Positions 34,350 through 42,973 of a stretch of 64,000 nt of DNA are shown here, piece by piece. The stretch is from Desulfovibrio sp. ZJ209. Its GTDB lineage: Bacteria; Desulfobacterota; Desulfovibrionia; Desulfovibrionales; Desulfovibrionaceae. Numbering within the stretch: position 1 is the stretch's first letter; each line of letters opens with the position of its first letter. The notes beneath the pieces were generated by a model. It did not search any database. It had not been told where the DNA came from and worked only from the letters and a program-made list of their open reading frames with translations. The translations under genes and the position numbers were made by a program. The DNA lies in the NCBI RefSeq assembly GCF_011039135.1, contig NZ_JAAKEJ010000008.1, positions 59,948 through 123,947 of the forward strand. Reading direction: 5' to 3'.

Positions 34350-35093
34350 TCAACGCCATGTGTCCGCCGGCAAAGATTTTTGCGCCACAAGCGCCTCGAG
34401 GGCGCGGCGCGCGGCATCCTGCTCCGCTTTCTTCAAGCTCGTGCCCTGGCCGGCAAAGTTCCGCCCGTCAGGCAGCGTGAGGCGCACCTGAAAGTGCTTG
34501 GCATGTTCCGGGCCGCTGGTTGCCGCCTGAGTATAGACCGGCATGGTGCCGAAACGATGTTGTACCGCCTCCTGGAGGCGTGATTTGTAGTCCCGCGCCT
34601 GTGGCGCGCCCGCGCCAGACGGCCAGTGCCCCGCAAAGATGCGGGCGACGGCGTCCCTGGCCGCGGCAAAACCTCCATCCTCATACACAGCGGCAAGCAC
34701 CGCCTCCAGCGCATCGCTGAGAATGGCATCACGGTCGCGGCCGCCCTGTTGCTCCTCGCCCCTTCCGAGCCGGAGGTGGGCGTCCAGCCCCAATTCCCGC
34801 GCGCGCCGGGCAAGGCCCCGCGTGCTCACGAGATGCGCCCTCAGGCGTGTCAGTTCGCCTTCCCTCAATTTCGGAAAACGCCGGAAAAGCTCGGTGGAAA
34901 CGCAGAGCTCCACCACCGCGTCGCCCAGAAATTCCAGTCTTTCGTTATGCGCGCTTCCCGCGCCGCGCTCATGGGCCCACGAGCTGTGGGTGAGCGCCAG
35001 CCCGAGCAGTTCCGGGCGCCTGAACCTGTGGCCGAGTTTCGCGGCCAGGTCTTCCATGTCCGCGCCGTCCGGCGCCGTTTTTTTGTCGTCCAT
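34350..35093 (-). CDS. rnc: Ribonuclease III
   Basis: Double-strand RNase that matures rRNA and some mRNAs. In 247 residues the catalytic part holds the signature HNERLEFLGDAVVEL (about residues 49-63) and the second acidic pair in DRDAILSDALEAVLAAVYEDGG. The C-terminal dsRBD begins near 170 (DYKSRLQEAVQHRFG) and ends with KKAEQDAARRALEAL. All Mg2+ ligands expected are present. It faces the flagellin gene tail to tail with 157 bases between, and its promoter region is shared with the divergent small gene at 35201. Confidence 0.97.
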   Translation of the reverse strand: MDDKKTAPDGADMEDLAAKLGHRFRRPELLGLALTHSSWAHERGAGSAHNERLEFLGDAVVELCVSTELFRRFPKLREGELTRLRAHLVSTRGLARRARELGLDAHLRLGRGEEQQGGRDRDAILSDALEAVLAAVYEDGGFAAARDAVARIFAGHWPSGAGAPQARDYKSRLQEAVQHRFGTMPVYTQAATSGPEHAKHFQVRLTLPDGRNFAGQGTSLKKAEQDAARRALEALVAQKSLPADTWR

Positions 35094-35139
35094 GGGCGCA
35101 AGTCTAGCCCAACCCGTGAGGATGGCAACCGAAAATCCC

Positions 35140-35168
35140 TTGACACGGGGCCGCCTGTTGCCTACCTA
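35140..35168 (+). promoter_or_regulatory. Sigma-70 promoter of the small conserved gene
   Basis: TTGACA (35140-35145) and TACCTA (35163-35168) are 17 bases apart, with the start codon 33 bases downstream. The -35 is perfect and the -10 moderate. Confidence 0.8.
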
Positions 35169-35200
35169 ACAAGGGGACTTTATCCCTTAAGGAGCACACC

Positions 35201-35545
35201 ATGGCATATGACATCCGCCTGATGAAGCTGGTGACGGGCGAGCTCGTCATCGGCAAATATGACGAGGCCAAGGACTGCCTCACCGACGCGGCCGCCATCC
35301 AGACCATCCCCTCGCAAGCCGGCGTGCAGATGATGATGCTGCCCTACGGCTATCCCTTCGAGCCGGATTTCACGGGCGTCCTGGACGGCAAATTCTTCCT
35401 CTACCGCTACGCCGACACCCCCAAGGAACTGCAGGACAAGTATATCGAGGCCTGCACCAACCTGACCGTGGCCGGCGGCCTCGGCAAATTGCAGTTCGGT
35501 TCCGGGCCCCTGCCCGGCGCGGGCGGCAGCGGGCTCATCTCCTAG
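35201..35545 (+). CDS. Small conserved protein, possible LSm-like fold
   Basis: A 114-residue protein without signal or membrane part. The N-terminal YDIRLMKLVTGELVIGKYDE has the look of an LSm/Sm strand pattern (a V-x-L-x-x-G-E-x-V-x-G motif), followed by AIQTIPSQAGVQMMMLPYGYPF. The C-terminus is Gly-rich. I recognise it as a conserved type but know no function. It has its own sigma-70 promoter and RBS AAGGAG, and a strong terminator at once after it, so it is a single-gene transcript, which points to a strongly expressed, independent role. Confidence 0.82.
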   Translation: MAYDIRLMKLVTGELVIGKYDEAKDCLTDAAAIQTIPSQAGVQMMMLPYGYPFEPDFTGVLDGKFFLYRYADTPKELQDKYIEACTNLTVAGGLGKLQFGSGPLPGAGGSGLIS

Positions 35546-35568
35546 GGGCCTGACAGTCTCCTGACAGC

Positions 35569-35595
35569 AAAAGGCGGCCGCGCGCCGCCTTTTTT
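35569..35595 (+). terminator. Intrinsic terminator
   Basis: AAAAGGCGGC and GCCGCCTTTT form a 10-bp stem with a 5-base loop and a T run, between the small conserved gene and the radical SAM gene. Confidence 0.88.
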
Positions 35596-35621
35596 ATGGG
35601 CCTCCCCCAAGGCGAAAAACC

Positions 35622-38273
35622 ATGCGCGACCTCCTGCCCCTTCTGCCACGGCCGAGCCGCTACGCCGGCATCGAGGACGGCGCCGTGCGCAAGCAGGCCG
35701 ATTCCGTGCGCATGCGCGTGGCCCTGGCCTTTCCCGACCTCTACGAGGTGGGCATGTCCTACCTCGGGCAGAAGATCCTCTACGGCATCGTCAACGCCCA
35801 TGACGGCTGGTGGGCCGAGCGCGTCATGGCGCCCGACCGCGCCGCCGCCGCCATCCTGCGCGAGCACAAGGCCCCGCTCTGCACGCTCGAGTCGGACACG
35901 CCGCTGGCCCGCATGGACTGCGTGGCCTTTTCCATCACGCACGAGCTCTGCTACACCAATGTCCTTTTCATGCTCGACCTCGCCGGCATCCCGCTGCGCC
36001 ATGCCGACCGCCCGGACGACCTCGGCGCCTGCCCGATCGTCATGGCCGGCGGCGGGGCGCTGCTCGGGGCCGAGCCGCTCGCGCCCTTCATGGACCTCAT
36101 GGTCTTGGGCGACGGCGAGGAGACATTTCCCGAAGTCCTCGAGCTGCTTGAGCGCGCCCGCGCCGAAGGGTGGGGTCGCGCCCGTTTTCTTGAAGAGGCG
36201 CGCCATATTCCCGGGGTCTATGTACCCTCCTTTTTCAGTGCGTGGCGGGGCGGCGGCCTCATCCCCCGCTTTGCCGACCACGCCCGGCCGGCGCGGCGCA
36301 TCGTGGCCGACCTCGAGGGCGCCATCTATCCCGCGCGGCAGGTCATCCCCGCAGGCGCGGTGCACAACCGCCTCTCGCTCGAGATCGCGCGCGGCTGCAC
36401 GCGCGGCTGCCGCTTCTGCCACGCGGGCATGGTCTATCGCCCGGTGCGCGAGCGCTCGCCCGAGAGCGTCGGCGCCCTGCTGGAGGCCTGCCTCAGCGAG
36501 ACCGGCTTTGAGGAAATTTCCTTCCTGTCGCTCAGCACAGGCGATTATTCCGCGCTCAAGACCCTGTGCGAGGGCACCATGGAGCGCTGCGCCCGCGAGC
36601 AGGTGGTGCTTTCGCTGCCCTCGCTGCGCGTGGGCTCCATCGACGACGAGATCATGGGCCGCATGGCCGAGCTTAGGCGCACGGGCGTGACCCTCGCGCC
36701 CGAGGCCGCAAGCCAGCGCCTGCGCGATGTCATCAACAAGGGCATAAGCGAGGAGGACATCCTGCTCCACGCGCAAAAACTGCTGGAGCACGGCTGGCGG
36801 CAGGTCAAGCTCTATTTCATGATCGGCCTCCCCACCGAGACGGACGAAGACCTCGTCGCCATCGCCGAGCTCTGCCGCAAGGTGCGCGACGCCGGCGGCC
36901 GCGGGGCGCCGCGCCTGCAGGTGACGGCCTCGCTCTCGCCCTTCGTGCCCAAGCCGTTCACGCCCTTCCAGTGGGAGGCGCAGATCGGCCTTGACGAGAT
37001 CGACCGCCGCGTGCGCCTCGTGCGCGAGCAGTTCAAGGGCCAGAAATGCCTCAAGCTGCGCTGGCACGAGCCGGCCATGAGCCACCTTGAGGGCATCCTC
37101 TCGCGCGCCGGCCGGGAAATGGCCGACGTGGTGGAACTGGCCTGGCGCAAGGGCGCGCTCTTCGACAGCTGGATGGAGAGCTTTGCCATCGCCCCGTGGC
37201 TCGAGGCCCTGAAAGAATGCGGCATCGCGGCCCAGGACTGCACCGGCGCCCGCGAGCCGGGCGCACCCCTGCCCTGGAGCCACCTCGAGGCCGGCGTCTC
37301 CGAGGATTTTCTCCTGCGGGAGCGCGAGCGCGCGCTGGCCGGCAAGGTCACGCCCGATTGCCGTTACGGCGCCTGCCGGCATTGCGGCGCCTGCGACACG
37401 GCCGCCGGGCCTTCGCTGTTGGCCGCGCCCGCGCGGACAGAGGGCGAAGACGCCACGCGCCGCAACCGCCTCGTCTTCAGCCAGCGCGACCAGGCCGCGC
37501 ACCAGCCCCGGCGCGACGCCGAAGGGCGCCTCATCTGCAAGACCCAGAAGCAGGAGCCGCCCCACCTCGCGCCCGAGCTGGTGCACAAGGCCGCGCAATA
37601 CCGCTTCTGGCACACCAAGACCGGCGGCAGCGCCTGCCTGAGCCAGCTGGAGCTCCAGGCCACACTGGAGCGCGCGCTGCGCCGCGCCGGCCTGCCGCTC
37701 GCCTTTTCGCGCGGCTTCCATCCGCTGCCCCTGCTCTCCTTCGGGCGGGCGCTCCCTGTGGGCGTGGAGAGCGAGGCCGAATGGTTCGCCCTCACCTTGC
37801 GGCGCCTCCTGGCCCCCGCAGAAGCGGCGGAACGCCTCGGCGCGCACCTGCCGCCGGGCATGCGCCTGCGGCTCGTGGAATTCACGCCGGCCGAACGGCG
37901 CACCGAACAGGCCGTGGCCGAAGTCTTTTCCTGCCACCTGGCCGGAGAAAGCGCGGGAGGCGGCACAGACGCGGACGGGCTGCTCGCGCGGCGCCTGGAA
38001 ACTTTTGCCGCCCTTGCCGAAGCGCCCTTCACCCGCGAGGGCAAGAACGGCCCGCGCAGCATGGATCTCAGGCCCCTGCTCCTGCGCTGGGCGCCACAGC
38101 CCGGGGGCGGCGTGACATTCACCCTCGATTGGACTATGGGCTATCTTTCGCCGCTCGCCTTCACCCTGGCCGTGCTCGGCCCGGAGGCCGGGGAGCCGCG
38201 GGTACGCGCCCGGCTCAGACTGCGCAAGACGGGCCAGATCTTCGCCGACGGCCGCAAATTCCCGGCGGAGTGA
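35622..38273 (+). CDS. Fused TIGR03960/TIGR03936 B12-binding radical SAM protein with DUF2344
   Basis: An 883-residue fusion. The N-terminal part (1-230) is a B12-binding-like domain with ALAFPDLYEVGMSYLGQKILYGIVNA. The radical SAM core follows, with CTRGCRFCHAG (CxxxCxxC, about residues 257-264), then EISFLSLSTGDYS, LAPEAASQRLRDVINKG and MIGLPTETDED. A second Cys cluster, CRYGACRHCGACD, lies about 585-597. The C-terminal DUF2344 part (about 660-880) starts YRFWHTKTGGSACLSQLELQ and has FSRGFHPLPLLSFGRALPVG. In many bacteria these are separate neighbours. Function not known, thought to be an RNA- or ribosome-related modification because of gene context elsewhere. Confidence 0.93.
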   Translation: MRDLLPLLPRPSRYAGIEDGAVRKQADSVRMRVALAFPDLYEVGMSYLGQKILYGIVNAHDGWWAERVMAPDRAAAAILREHKAPLCTLESDTPLARMDCVAFSITHELCYTNVLFMLDLAGIPLRHADRPDDLGACPIVMAGGGALLGAEPLAPFMDLMVLGDGEETFPEVLELLERARAEGWGRARFLEEARHIPGVYVPSFFSAWRGGGLIPRFADHARPARRIVADLEGAIYPARQVIPAGAVHNRLSLEIARGCTRGCRFCHAGMVYRPVRERSPESVGALLEACLSETGFEEISFLSLSTGDYSALKTLCEGTMERCAREQVVLSLPSLRVGSIDDEIMGRMAELRRTGVTLAPEAASQRLRDVINKGISEEDILLHAQKLLEHGWRQVKLYFMIGLPTETDEDLVAIAELCRKVRDAGGRGAPRLQVTASLSPFVPKPFTPFQWEAQIGLDEIDRRVRLVREQFKGQKCLKLRWHEPAMSHLEGILSRAGREMADVVELAWRKGALFDSWMESFAIAPWLEALKECGIAAQDCTGAREPGAPLPWSHLEAGVSEDFLLRERERALAGKVTPDCRYGACRHCGACDTAAGPSLLAAPARTEGEDATRRNRLVFSQRDQAAHQPRRDAEGRLICKTQKQEPPHLAPELVHKAAQYRFWHTKTGGSACLSQLELQATLERALRRAGLPLAFSRGFHPLPLLSFGRALPVGVESEAEWFALTLRRLLAPAEAAERLGAHLPPGMRLRLVEFTPAERRTEQAVAEVFSCHLAGESAGGGTDADGLLARRLETFAALAEAPFTREGKNGPRSMDLRPLLLRWAPQPGGGVTFTLDWTMGYLSPLAFTLAVLGPEAGEPRVRARLRLRKTGQIFADGRKFPAE

Positions 38274-38333
38274 AGGCCCTGGCAACGCATTGCCGCGCAA
38301 GGGCTATCAAGGCGCAAAGCGTGAGGAGGCTCC

Positions 38334-38561
38334 ATGGCACAGTCCACCCCGTTCCCCGACGACATGCCGTTTTCCCAGCGGGTAAAGAGCCTTGCGGACG
38401 AAGAACTGCTGGAGATCTGGGAAGAGACCCAGCAGGTGGAACAGCTTCTCAATAAGGAGATGCGCACGGCCATTTCACTCGCGCCCGAGTATGAACGGGC
38501 CATCGTGGAGGAATTGCGCCTGCGCTCCACGCGCGGGCTCTGCCGCCGCGAGGCCCGCTGA
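38334..38561 (+). CDS. Small conserved protein, unknown
   Basis: A 75-residue, mostly helical, acidic protein. RBS GAGGAGG lies 5 bases before the ATG, a strong signal. The middle DEELLEIWEETQQVEQLLNKEM looks like a coiled helix, with a basic C-terminal stretch LRLRSTRGLCRREAR. It follows the radical SAM gene by 60 bases and may be cotranscribed. No family recognised. Confidence 0.7.
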   Translation: MAQSTPFPDDMPFSQRVKSLADEELLEIWEETQQVEQLLNKEMRTAISLAPEYERAIVEELRLRSTRGLCRREAR

Positions 38562-38999
38562 AGCGCAGCCACCCCTGTCTTTGCCACCTTCAGGGTATAA
38601 AAAGCACGCGCCGCCACGCCCCAGGCCCTTTCCGCCAAAAATTCCGGCACTGGCACAAATGGCATCGGCGCGCCGGAGAAACCAGGCGCGTCCATGCCAG
38701 CCCCCTGACACCCTCTCAAAGCGCGAGCCCACGTGAGCCAAAAGGTAAAGTCAGGGCCATGCCCGGGCGCAGCGGGCGCCATCCGTGCAATGCCCACACC
38801 CGGCGCCCTGTCTTGCGCCACCATTGAAATCTGTGTATTAAAGCCGCCGTGCAGCCCGGCCTGGGTGGCAAGATGCCGCAGGCAGAGCTGGCTCCACCCC
38901 GGTTCTTGATTTCCGTCCGCTCCCTCAAAAGCGACAGGACGGCCAGGGCGCCCTGCGCCACTACGAGCCTCTTTGTCTGGCAAGCAAGGAATGCCCCGC
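38562..38999. other. Intergenic region before the large membrane gene
   Basis: 438 bases without a recognisable gene. GC falls towards the right end, where the AT-richer membrane gene starts. A weak sigma-70-like pair, TTGCGC (38813-38818) and TATTAA (38836-38841), spaced by 17, is the only promoter candidate I see. Confidence 0.5.
38813..38841 (+). promoter_or_regulatory. Weak sigma-70-like promoter candidate
   Basis: TTGCGC and TATTAA with a 17-base spacer, 160 bases upstream of the AT-rich membrane gene. Both boxes match only partly, so this is a weak call. Confidence 0.3.
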
Positions 39000-41900
39000 A
39001 TGCAAGAACTCTCATCGTTTCCACAGCTGCTGACAGGCCGCCAGGAAATGTCCCTGTGCAAATTCGTTGTCAGCTTCCTGCTCGCATGTTGCGGCTGTTA
39101 TGTATACTACCTGACTTTTGATTTTACCTTGACGAAAACCTATGATTTTACCGTCAGCATCGCGCTGGAAGCGGGCGTTGATGCTCCCAAAAGGGTTTCG
39201 CTGTATTACCAGCTTCTTGCGATTTTTTGCTGCGTATATATAGCGGCCTATAAAGTTGTGGACAAGCTGCTGGCCATCTTGCAGCAAACTCTTCAGGAGC
39301 ACCAATTAAGATTTGTGCTTCAAAATGGCATCCTCCTTGGTTCAGGCCTTGTTGCGCTCCTTTCGCTGCAATTCATCTTTCCCAATCCCACGCCGTATTT
39401 TATAGGTGTCCTTTCCGTCTTCATAGCCATATTCGCAGCGCTCTATCTTGCGCACTATTCCCGGTTGTCTCTCGTTGCCCACCGCCTCACCGGTTTCTGC
39501 ATCGCGCTCCGTTCCCGAATCAATGCGGTCATACAAAACCTGTCGCCCGTGACGTATGTCCATCTCTGGATGGCCTTTGCCTGCGCGGCGACATTGTTTC
39601 TCTCCATCTCCAGAAAAGGCGAAATCAAGCCCAACCCCTTCTTCTATGTAGCGCTGGGAATTTTTTGCGCCTCCATCACACTCACATGTCTTGGCAAAGT
39701 TGCAAAAAATTTCCCGGGATTCTTCTCTTCCAGGCAGCTCTCCCGGGTGACGCGCTTTCTTTCCCGGGCTGTCCAGCCCGATACGAATACGGCGTTGATC
39801 TTTCTGCTCCTGTTGTCCCTTCAATTTTTGTTTCGCGCGGTCTTCTTGTTTCCCGCCAATATATCCTTTTTCAGCTGGAACCCCTTTATTCTTTCCTGTC
39901 TTCTCTACATGGTGACGATTTTCCTCCAGGCCAGCCGCCCATTTACCGGGCGGCTGTTTTTTGCGCTCTCGCCCCTGCTCTGGGGCCCTTTCTGTTACAC
40001 CTTTTCCGCAGAAGTTCAATATTTTCTCTCAAAATGGGCAATCATCAATACATATCATATATTTCTTTCGCTTATTTTTTTGCTGTGCCTTGGCTCATAT
40101 TTTCTATTGCTCCTCAACAAGGACTTTAATAAAGACGCGCTCCTCAAATATTTATACCTCCCCATTGTATTTTGCACTTTATATATCTGCGCCGCGTGGC
40201 AACCCACGAGCGTGCTCAGGGAAGACCTGCTGCACACGGGGAATGCGGTTGTATTGCCGCAACAAATTTTGGAATATAATCAATGGCCCTTTATCGACTT
40301 TATGCCCGCCAGGGGTTTCCAGTGGTCTTTTGGCCCGCTTCTCTACAACCTCCTCAATGGCCTTGGTGAGAGCGGTATTGAAAGCGTTGTGACGAGGAGT
40401 GTTTCACTGGAGCTGCTCGTCGGCTGCCTACTTGCCTATTTTGTCCTCTGTTATTTCCTCCCACCACTGGTTTCCGTTATCATAACGGAAGTGTTTTGTT
40501 TTAATATGGGCTTTTTCAGTTATGGGTATTATGGAATTACCCTTGTGGAAATACCCATTTTTTTATGGTACTTAAAAAATAAAACCAATGTCCGGCTTTG
40601 CCTCACATGGCTGGCGCCCATCCTTATTTTCGCTTTTCACCCGGCATCAGGCAAGTTTGCCATCATCTCCGCGAGCCTCCTGTTCCTCGTTACCTCTTTA
40701 AAAGCCCCAAAAAAATTATTCAAAGTTTTTCTCTTCGGCGCCGGAGTTTTTCTTTCCTGCGGCATGTGCTATTTTCTTGTCCTGCACCTGTGCGATAAAT
40801 CCATTGCCGAAACGCTGCTCCAGATACTGGCTTTCGGCAAGTCGCAGAACCTGATAGGGGCTTATCCCCATATTTTGAAACAGGTTTCGGCCAGCACATT
40901 TTATATTTTTCTTCTTATTCCCATTGTTTCCCTCCTTGCTGTTCTTTTTTGTTCCAACAAGATCATTAATTACGGCAATCCCACTCCGCAAACCATTTGC
41001 TTGCTCTATGTTGCCCTGTGCCTCATTTTTATGACGACCATCAGCCTCAATCGGCATTCTCCCTATGAAGGGGCCTATATTCCCTCCTATTTTTCCTTGA
41101 TCCTCTTTATCTTCCCCCTTTTGCTGAATATAAAGAAAATATATTATATCGTCTGGTTAGCACTGGTACTCATTATCCATCCCTTGTGTTTCCCAAATAT
41201 TCCCTTTTACAAGCCGAATTCCATGACCTTTAAAACCGCCCAGTGGCATGAAGCGCGGCCCACTCGCGTCACGATAAAGGCCACGGGCACCAATTATGGC
41301 GCAAACTATGCTGGGATTACGGAATTCTTAAAAACCCATCTTGGGAAGAATGAGACGTTCATTGACTTGACGGACGCCCATCTGTTGTATTCCAAGACGC
41401 ATAAGCCCATGGCCTTCTTTCAGCATACGATCAGGATGATACGATTCTTGTCGCCCCAAAAAAGTTTTGTCCGCATGATGCAGGGGAAATATGACCGGGG
41501 CGAGGTCCCGCTGGCGCTCGCCGACAGCACCTCCTGGGGCATCGCCAACATGGACGGCTCGCCCTCGCAGACACAATTTCACATCATCCAATGGCTGTAC
41601 AAGCATTACGAGCCTTATAAAATCGTCAATGGCTTCCAGATATGGGCGGCAAAAAACAGCCGCTTCGCACAGGAGGCGAGGCCAGATTTCCCCATCGCCC
41701 AAAACCATGCATGGGGCAAGCTGGCGGGCCTCTGGGCCACTGCGCTTTTGCCGGAAACTTCCCGGGTCGAAGCCACTTCCCCCGGAACGTACCCGGTCCA
41801 GCTTGATACCGAGCCAAGGGCGCTGCCGCTCAAGGATTTCGACTTCATTGAAAACGGGGCCTATATCGTCTTTAACATCCGTGCCCACGAAGCCACCACA

Positions 41901-42080
41901 TTGCATGGCGAAGTTTCGGCCAACAATGCCAGCGGCAAGTTTTCCTTCCAGGTTGACCCCTCGGAGGCGGGAAAGGACTACACCATACCCCTTGATGCCC
42001 TGTATGCCGGCTTTCTCCGGCCTGAAAATATCCTTCTCTCAGCCGACAAGCCCGTGGAGTTGGAGCTTTCCCGGAAATAG
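39000..42080 (+). CDS. Large polytopic membrane protein, unknown (glycosyltransferase-like layout)
   Basis: A 1026-residue inner-membrane protein with about 15-18 hydrophobic segments over residues 20-720, followed by a soluble C-terminal domain of about 300 residues. Codons are much AT-richer than the neighbours (many ATT, TTT, AAA), which suggests a different origin. The layout (many helices then a periplasmic soluble tail) is like dolichol/undecaprenyl-linked sugar transferases such as ArnT/PMT, but I see no clear DD or DxD motif that proves it. The C-terminal part has NYGANYAGITEF and DSTSWGIANMDGSPSQTQF. Start at 39000 has AAGGA 9 bases upstream; starts at 38973, 38991 and 39048 are possible. 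A strong terminator follows. Confidence 0.85.
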   Translation: MQELSSFPQLLTGRQEMSLCKFVVSFLLACCGCYVYYLTFDFTLTKTYDFTVSIALEAGVDAPKRVSLYYQLLAIFCCVYIAAYKVVDKLLAILQQTLQEHQLRFVLQNGILLGSGLVALLSLQFIFPNPTPYFIGVLSVFIAIFAALYLAHYSRLSLVAHRLTGFCIALRSRINAVIQNLSPVTYVHLWMAFACAATLFLSISRKGEIKPNPFFYVALGIFCASITLTCLGKVAKNFPGFFSSRQLSRVTRFLSRAVQPDTNTALIFLLLLSLQFLFRAVFLFPANISFFSWNPFILSCLLYMVTIFLQASRPFTGRLFFALSPLLWGPFCYTFSAEVQYFLSKWAIINTYHIFLSLIFLLCLGSYFLLLLNKDFNKDALLKYLYLPIVFCTLYICAAWQPTSVLREDLLHTGNAVVLPQQILEYNQWPFIDFMPARGFQWSFGPLLYNLLNGLGESGIESVVTRSVSLELLVGCLLAYFVLCYFLPPLVSVIITEVFCFNMGFFSYGYYGITLVEIPIFLWYLKNKTNVRLCLTWLAPILIFAFHPASGKFAIISASLLFLVTSLKAPKKLFKVFLFGAGVFLSCGMCYFLVLHLCDKSIAETLLQILAFGKSQNLIGAYPHILKQVSASTFYIFLLIPIVSLLAVLFCSNKIINYGNPTPQTICLLYVALCLIFMTTISLNRHSPYEGAYIPSYFSLILFIFPLLLNIKKIYYIVWLALVLIIHPLCFPNIPFYKPNSMTFKTAQWHEARPTRVTIKATGTNYGANYAGITEFLKTHLGKNETFIDLTDAHLLYSKTHKPMAFFQHTIRMIRFLSPQKSFVRMMQGKYDRGEVPLALADSTSWGIANMDGSPSQTQFHIIQWLYKHYEPYKIVNGFQIWAAKNSRFAQEARPDFPIAQNHAWGKLAGLWATALLPETSRVEATSPGTYPVQLDTEPRALPLKDFDFIENGAYIVFNIRAHEATTLHGEVSANNASGKFSFQVDPSEAGKDYTIPLDALYAGFLRPENILLSADKPVELELSRK

Positions 42081-42145
42081 ACGCCAGGCCGGCAGAGGCC
42101 TTGCGAACGCCGGGCCGTTTCCCCCTTTTCACTCGTTGCCGATGC

Positions 42146-42184
42146 AGAAAGAGCGCGCCACCCTGGGGACGGCGCGCTCTTTCT
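42146..42184. terminator. Strong bidirectional terminator
   Basis: AGAAAGAGCGCGCC and GGCGCGCTCTTTCT form a perfect 14-bp stem with an 11-base loop. It lies between the convergent membrane protein and CBS-domain genes and is a good intrinsic terminator in both directions. Confidence 0.85.
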
Positions 42185-42206
42185 CTTGAGCCGGCAAAAA
42201 ATCCGC

Positions 42207-42869
42207 TCAGGCCAGGTGCACCTCGTCGCGCGCCCAGTAGAGCAGGCGCGCGTGCTCCTGCACGTCGCGCAAAAGCGCCTCGCGGGCGTCGTCCGGCAGG
42301 TCGCGGATGCGGAGGAAGATATTGCGCTGCCCCTCCTGGTTGTTGGTGGAAAGCACCGAGAGGATGCGCGCCCCGTGCTTGCGCAGGAGGTCGAAAATGG
42401 GCCGCATGGCCCCGGCCTCGTTGGCGATCTCCATGCCGAGCTGGATGCCGCCGTCGCGCACGCCGGTGATGTTGACGAGCGCCTTGAACACGTCCTGGTC
42501 GGAGATGATGCCCACGAGCTCGCCCTTCTCGTCCACGACGGGCAGGCCGCCGATCTTCTTGTCGAGCATGATCATGGCGGCCTTTTCCACCGTATCCGTG
42601 GGCTTGATGGTCACGGGCCTCGGGGTCATGATGTCCTTGGCCTTGATTTCCGCCAGGAGGTAATGCATCTCGTACATGTCGAGCGTGGTGGCCTTGGAGG
42701 GCGAGGCGTCGCGCACGTCGCGGTCGGAGATGATGCCCACCACGCGGCCGCTGTCGAGCACGGGGAGGCGGCGCACGCCGTGATCCCGCATGAGTTTGCC
42801 GAGCTTGAGCAGGCTCGTGTCGGGGGTGACGGTGATCACCTCGGGGGTCATCCAGTTCCGTATGAGCAT
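42207..42869 (-). CDS. CBS-pair and ACT domain protein (AcuB-like)
   Basis: A 220-residue soluble sensor protein. Two CBS domains: first with NWMTPEVITVTPDTSLLKLGKLMRDHGVRRLPVLD and VGIISDRDV, second with IMTPRPVTIKPTDTVEKAAMIMLDKKIGGLPVVDE and VGIISDQDVF. The last 80 or so residues resemble an ACT fold (GIQLGMEIANEAGAMRPIFDLLRKHGARILSVLST). AcuB-like proteins bind adenosine nucleotides. The start at 42869 is chosen because GGGAGGCCTT precedes it. It lies downstream of the ABC-2 permease genes. The target protein is unknown. Confidence 0.88.
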   Translation of the reverse strand: MLIRNWMTPEVITVTPDTSLLKLGKLMRDHGVRRLPVLDSGRVVGIISDRDVRDASPSKATTLDMYEMHYLLAEIKAKDIMTPRPVTIKPTDTVEKAAMIMLDKKIGGLPVVDEKGELVGIISDQDVFKALVNITGVRDGGIQLGMEIANEAGAMRPIFDLLRKHGARILSVLSTNNQEGQRNIFLRIRDLPDDAREALLRDVQEHARLLYWARDEVHLA

Positions 42870-42973
42870 AAGGCCTCCCTGCGCCTGTCTTTGCCGGGCG
42901 GTGCGCCCGGCCTTCTCCGTCAAGCATACCCGAGGCGCGCCCGGCGCACAAGCCCGCGCCCCGGGGCAGCCGC

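Noticed and set aside
35535..38300. 921-residue minus-strand open frame
   Set aside because: Antisense to the radical SAM fusion gene, whose motifs are complete. Composition artefact.
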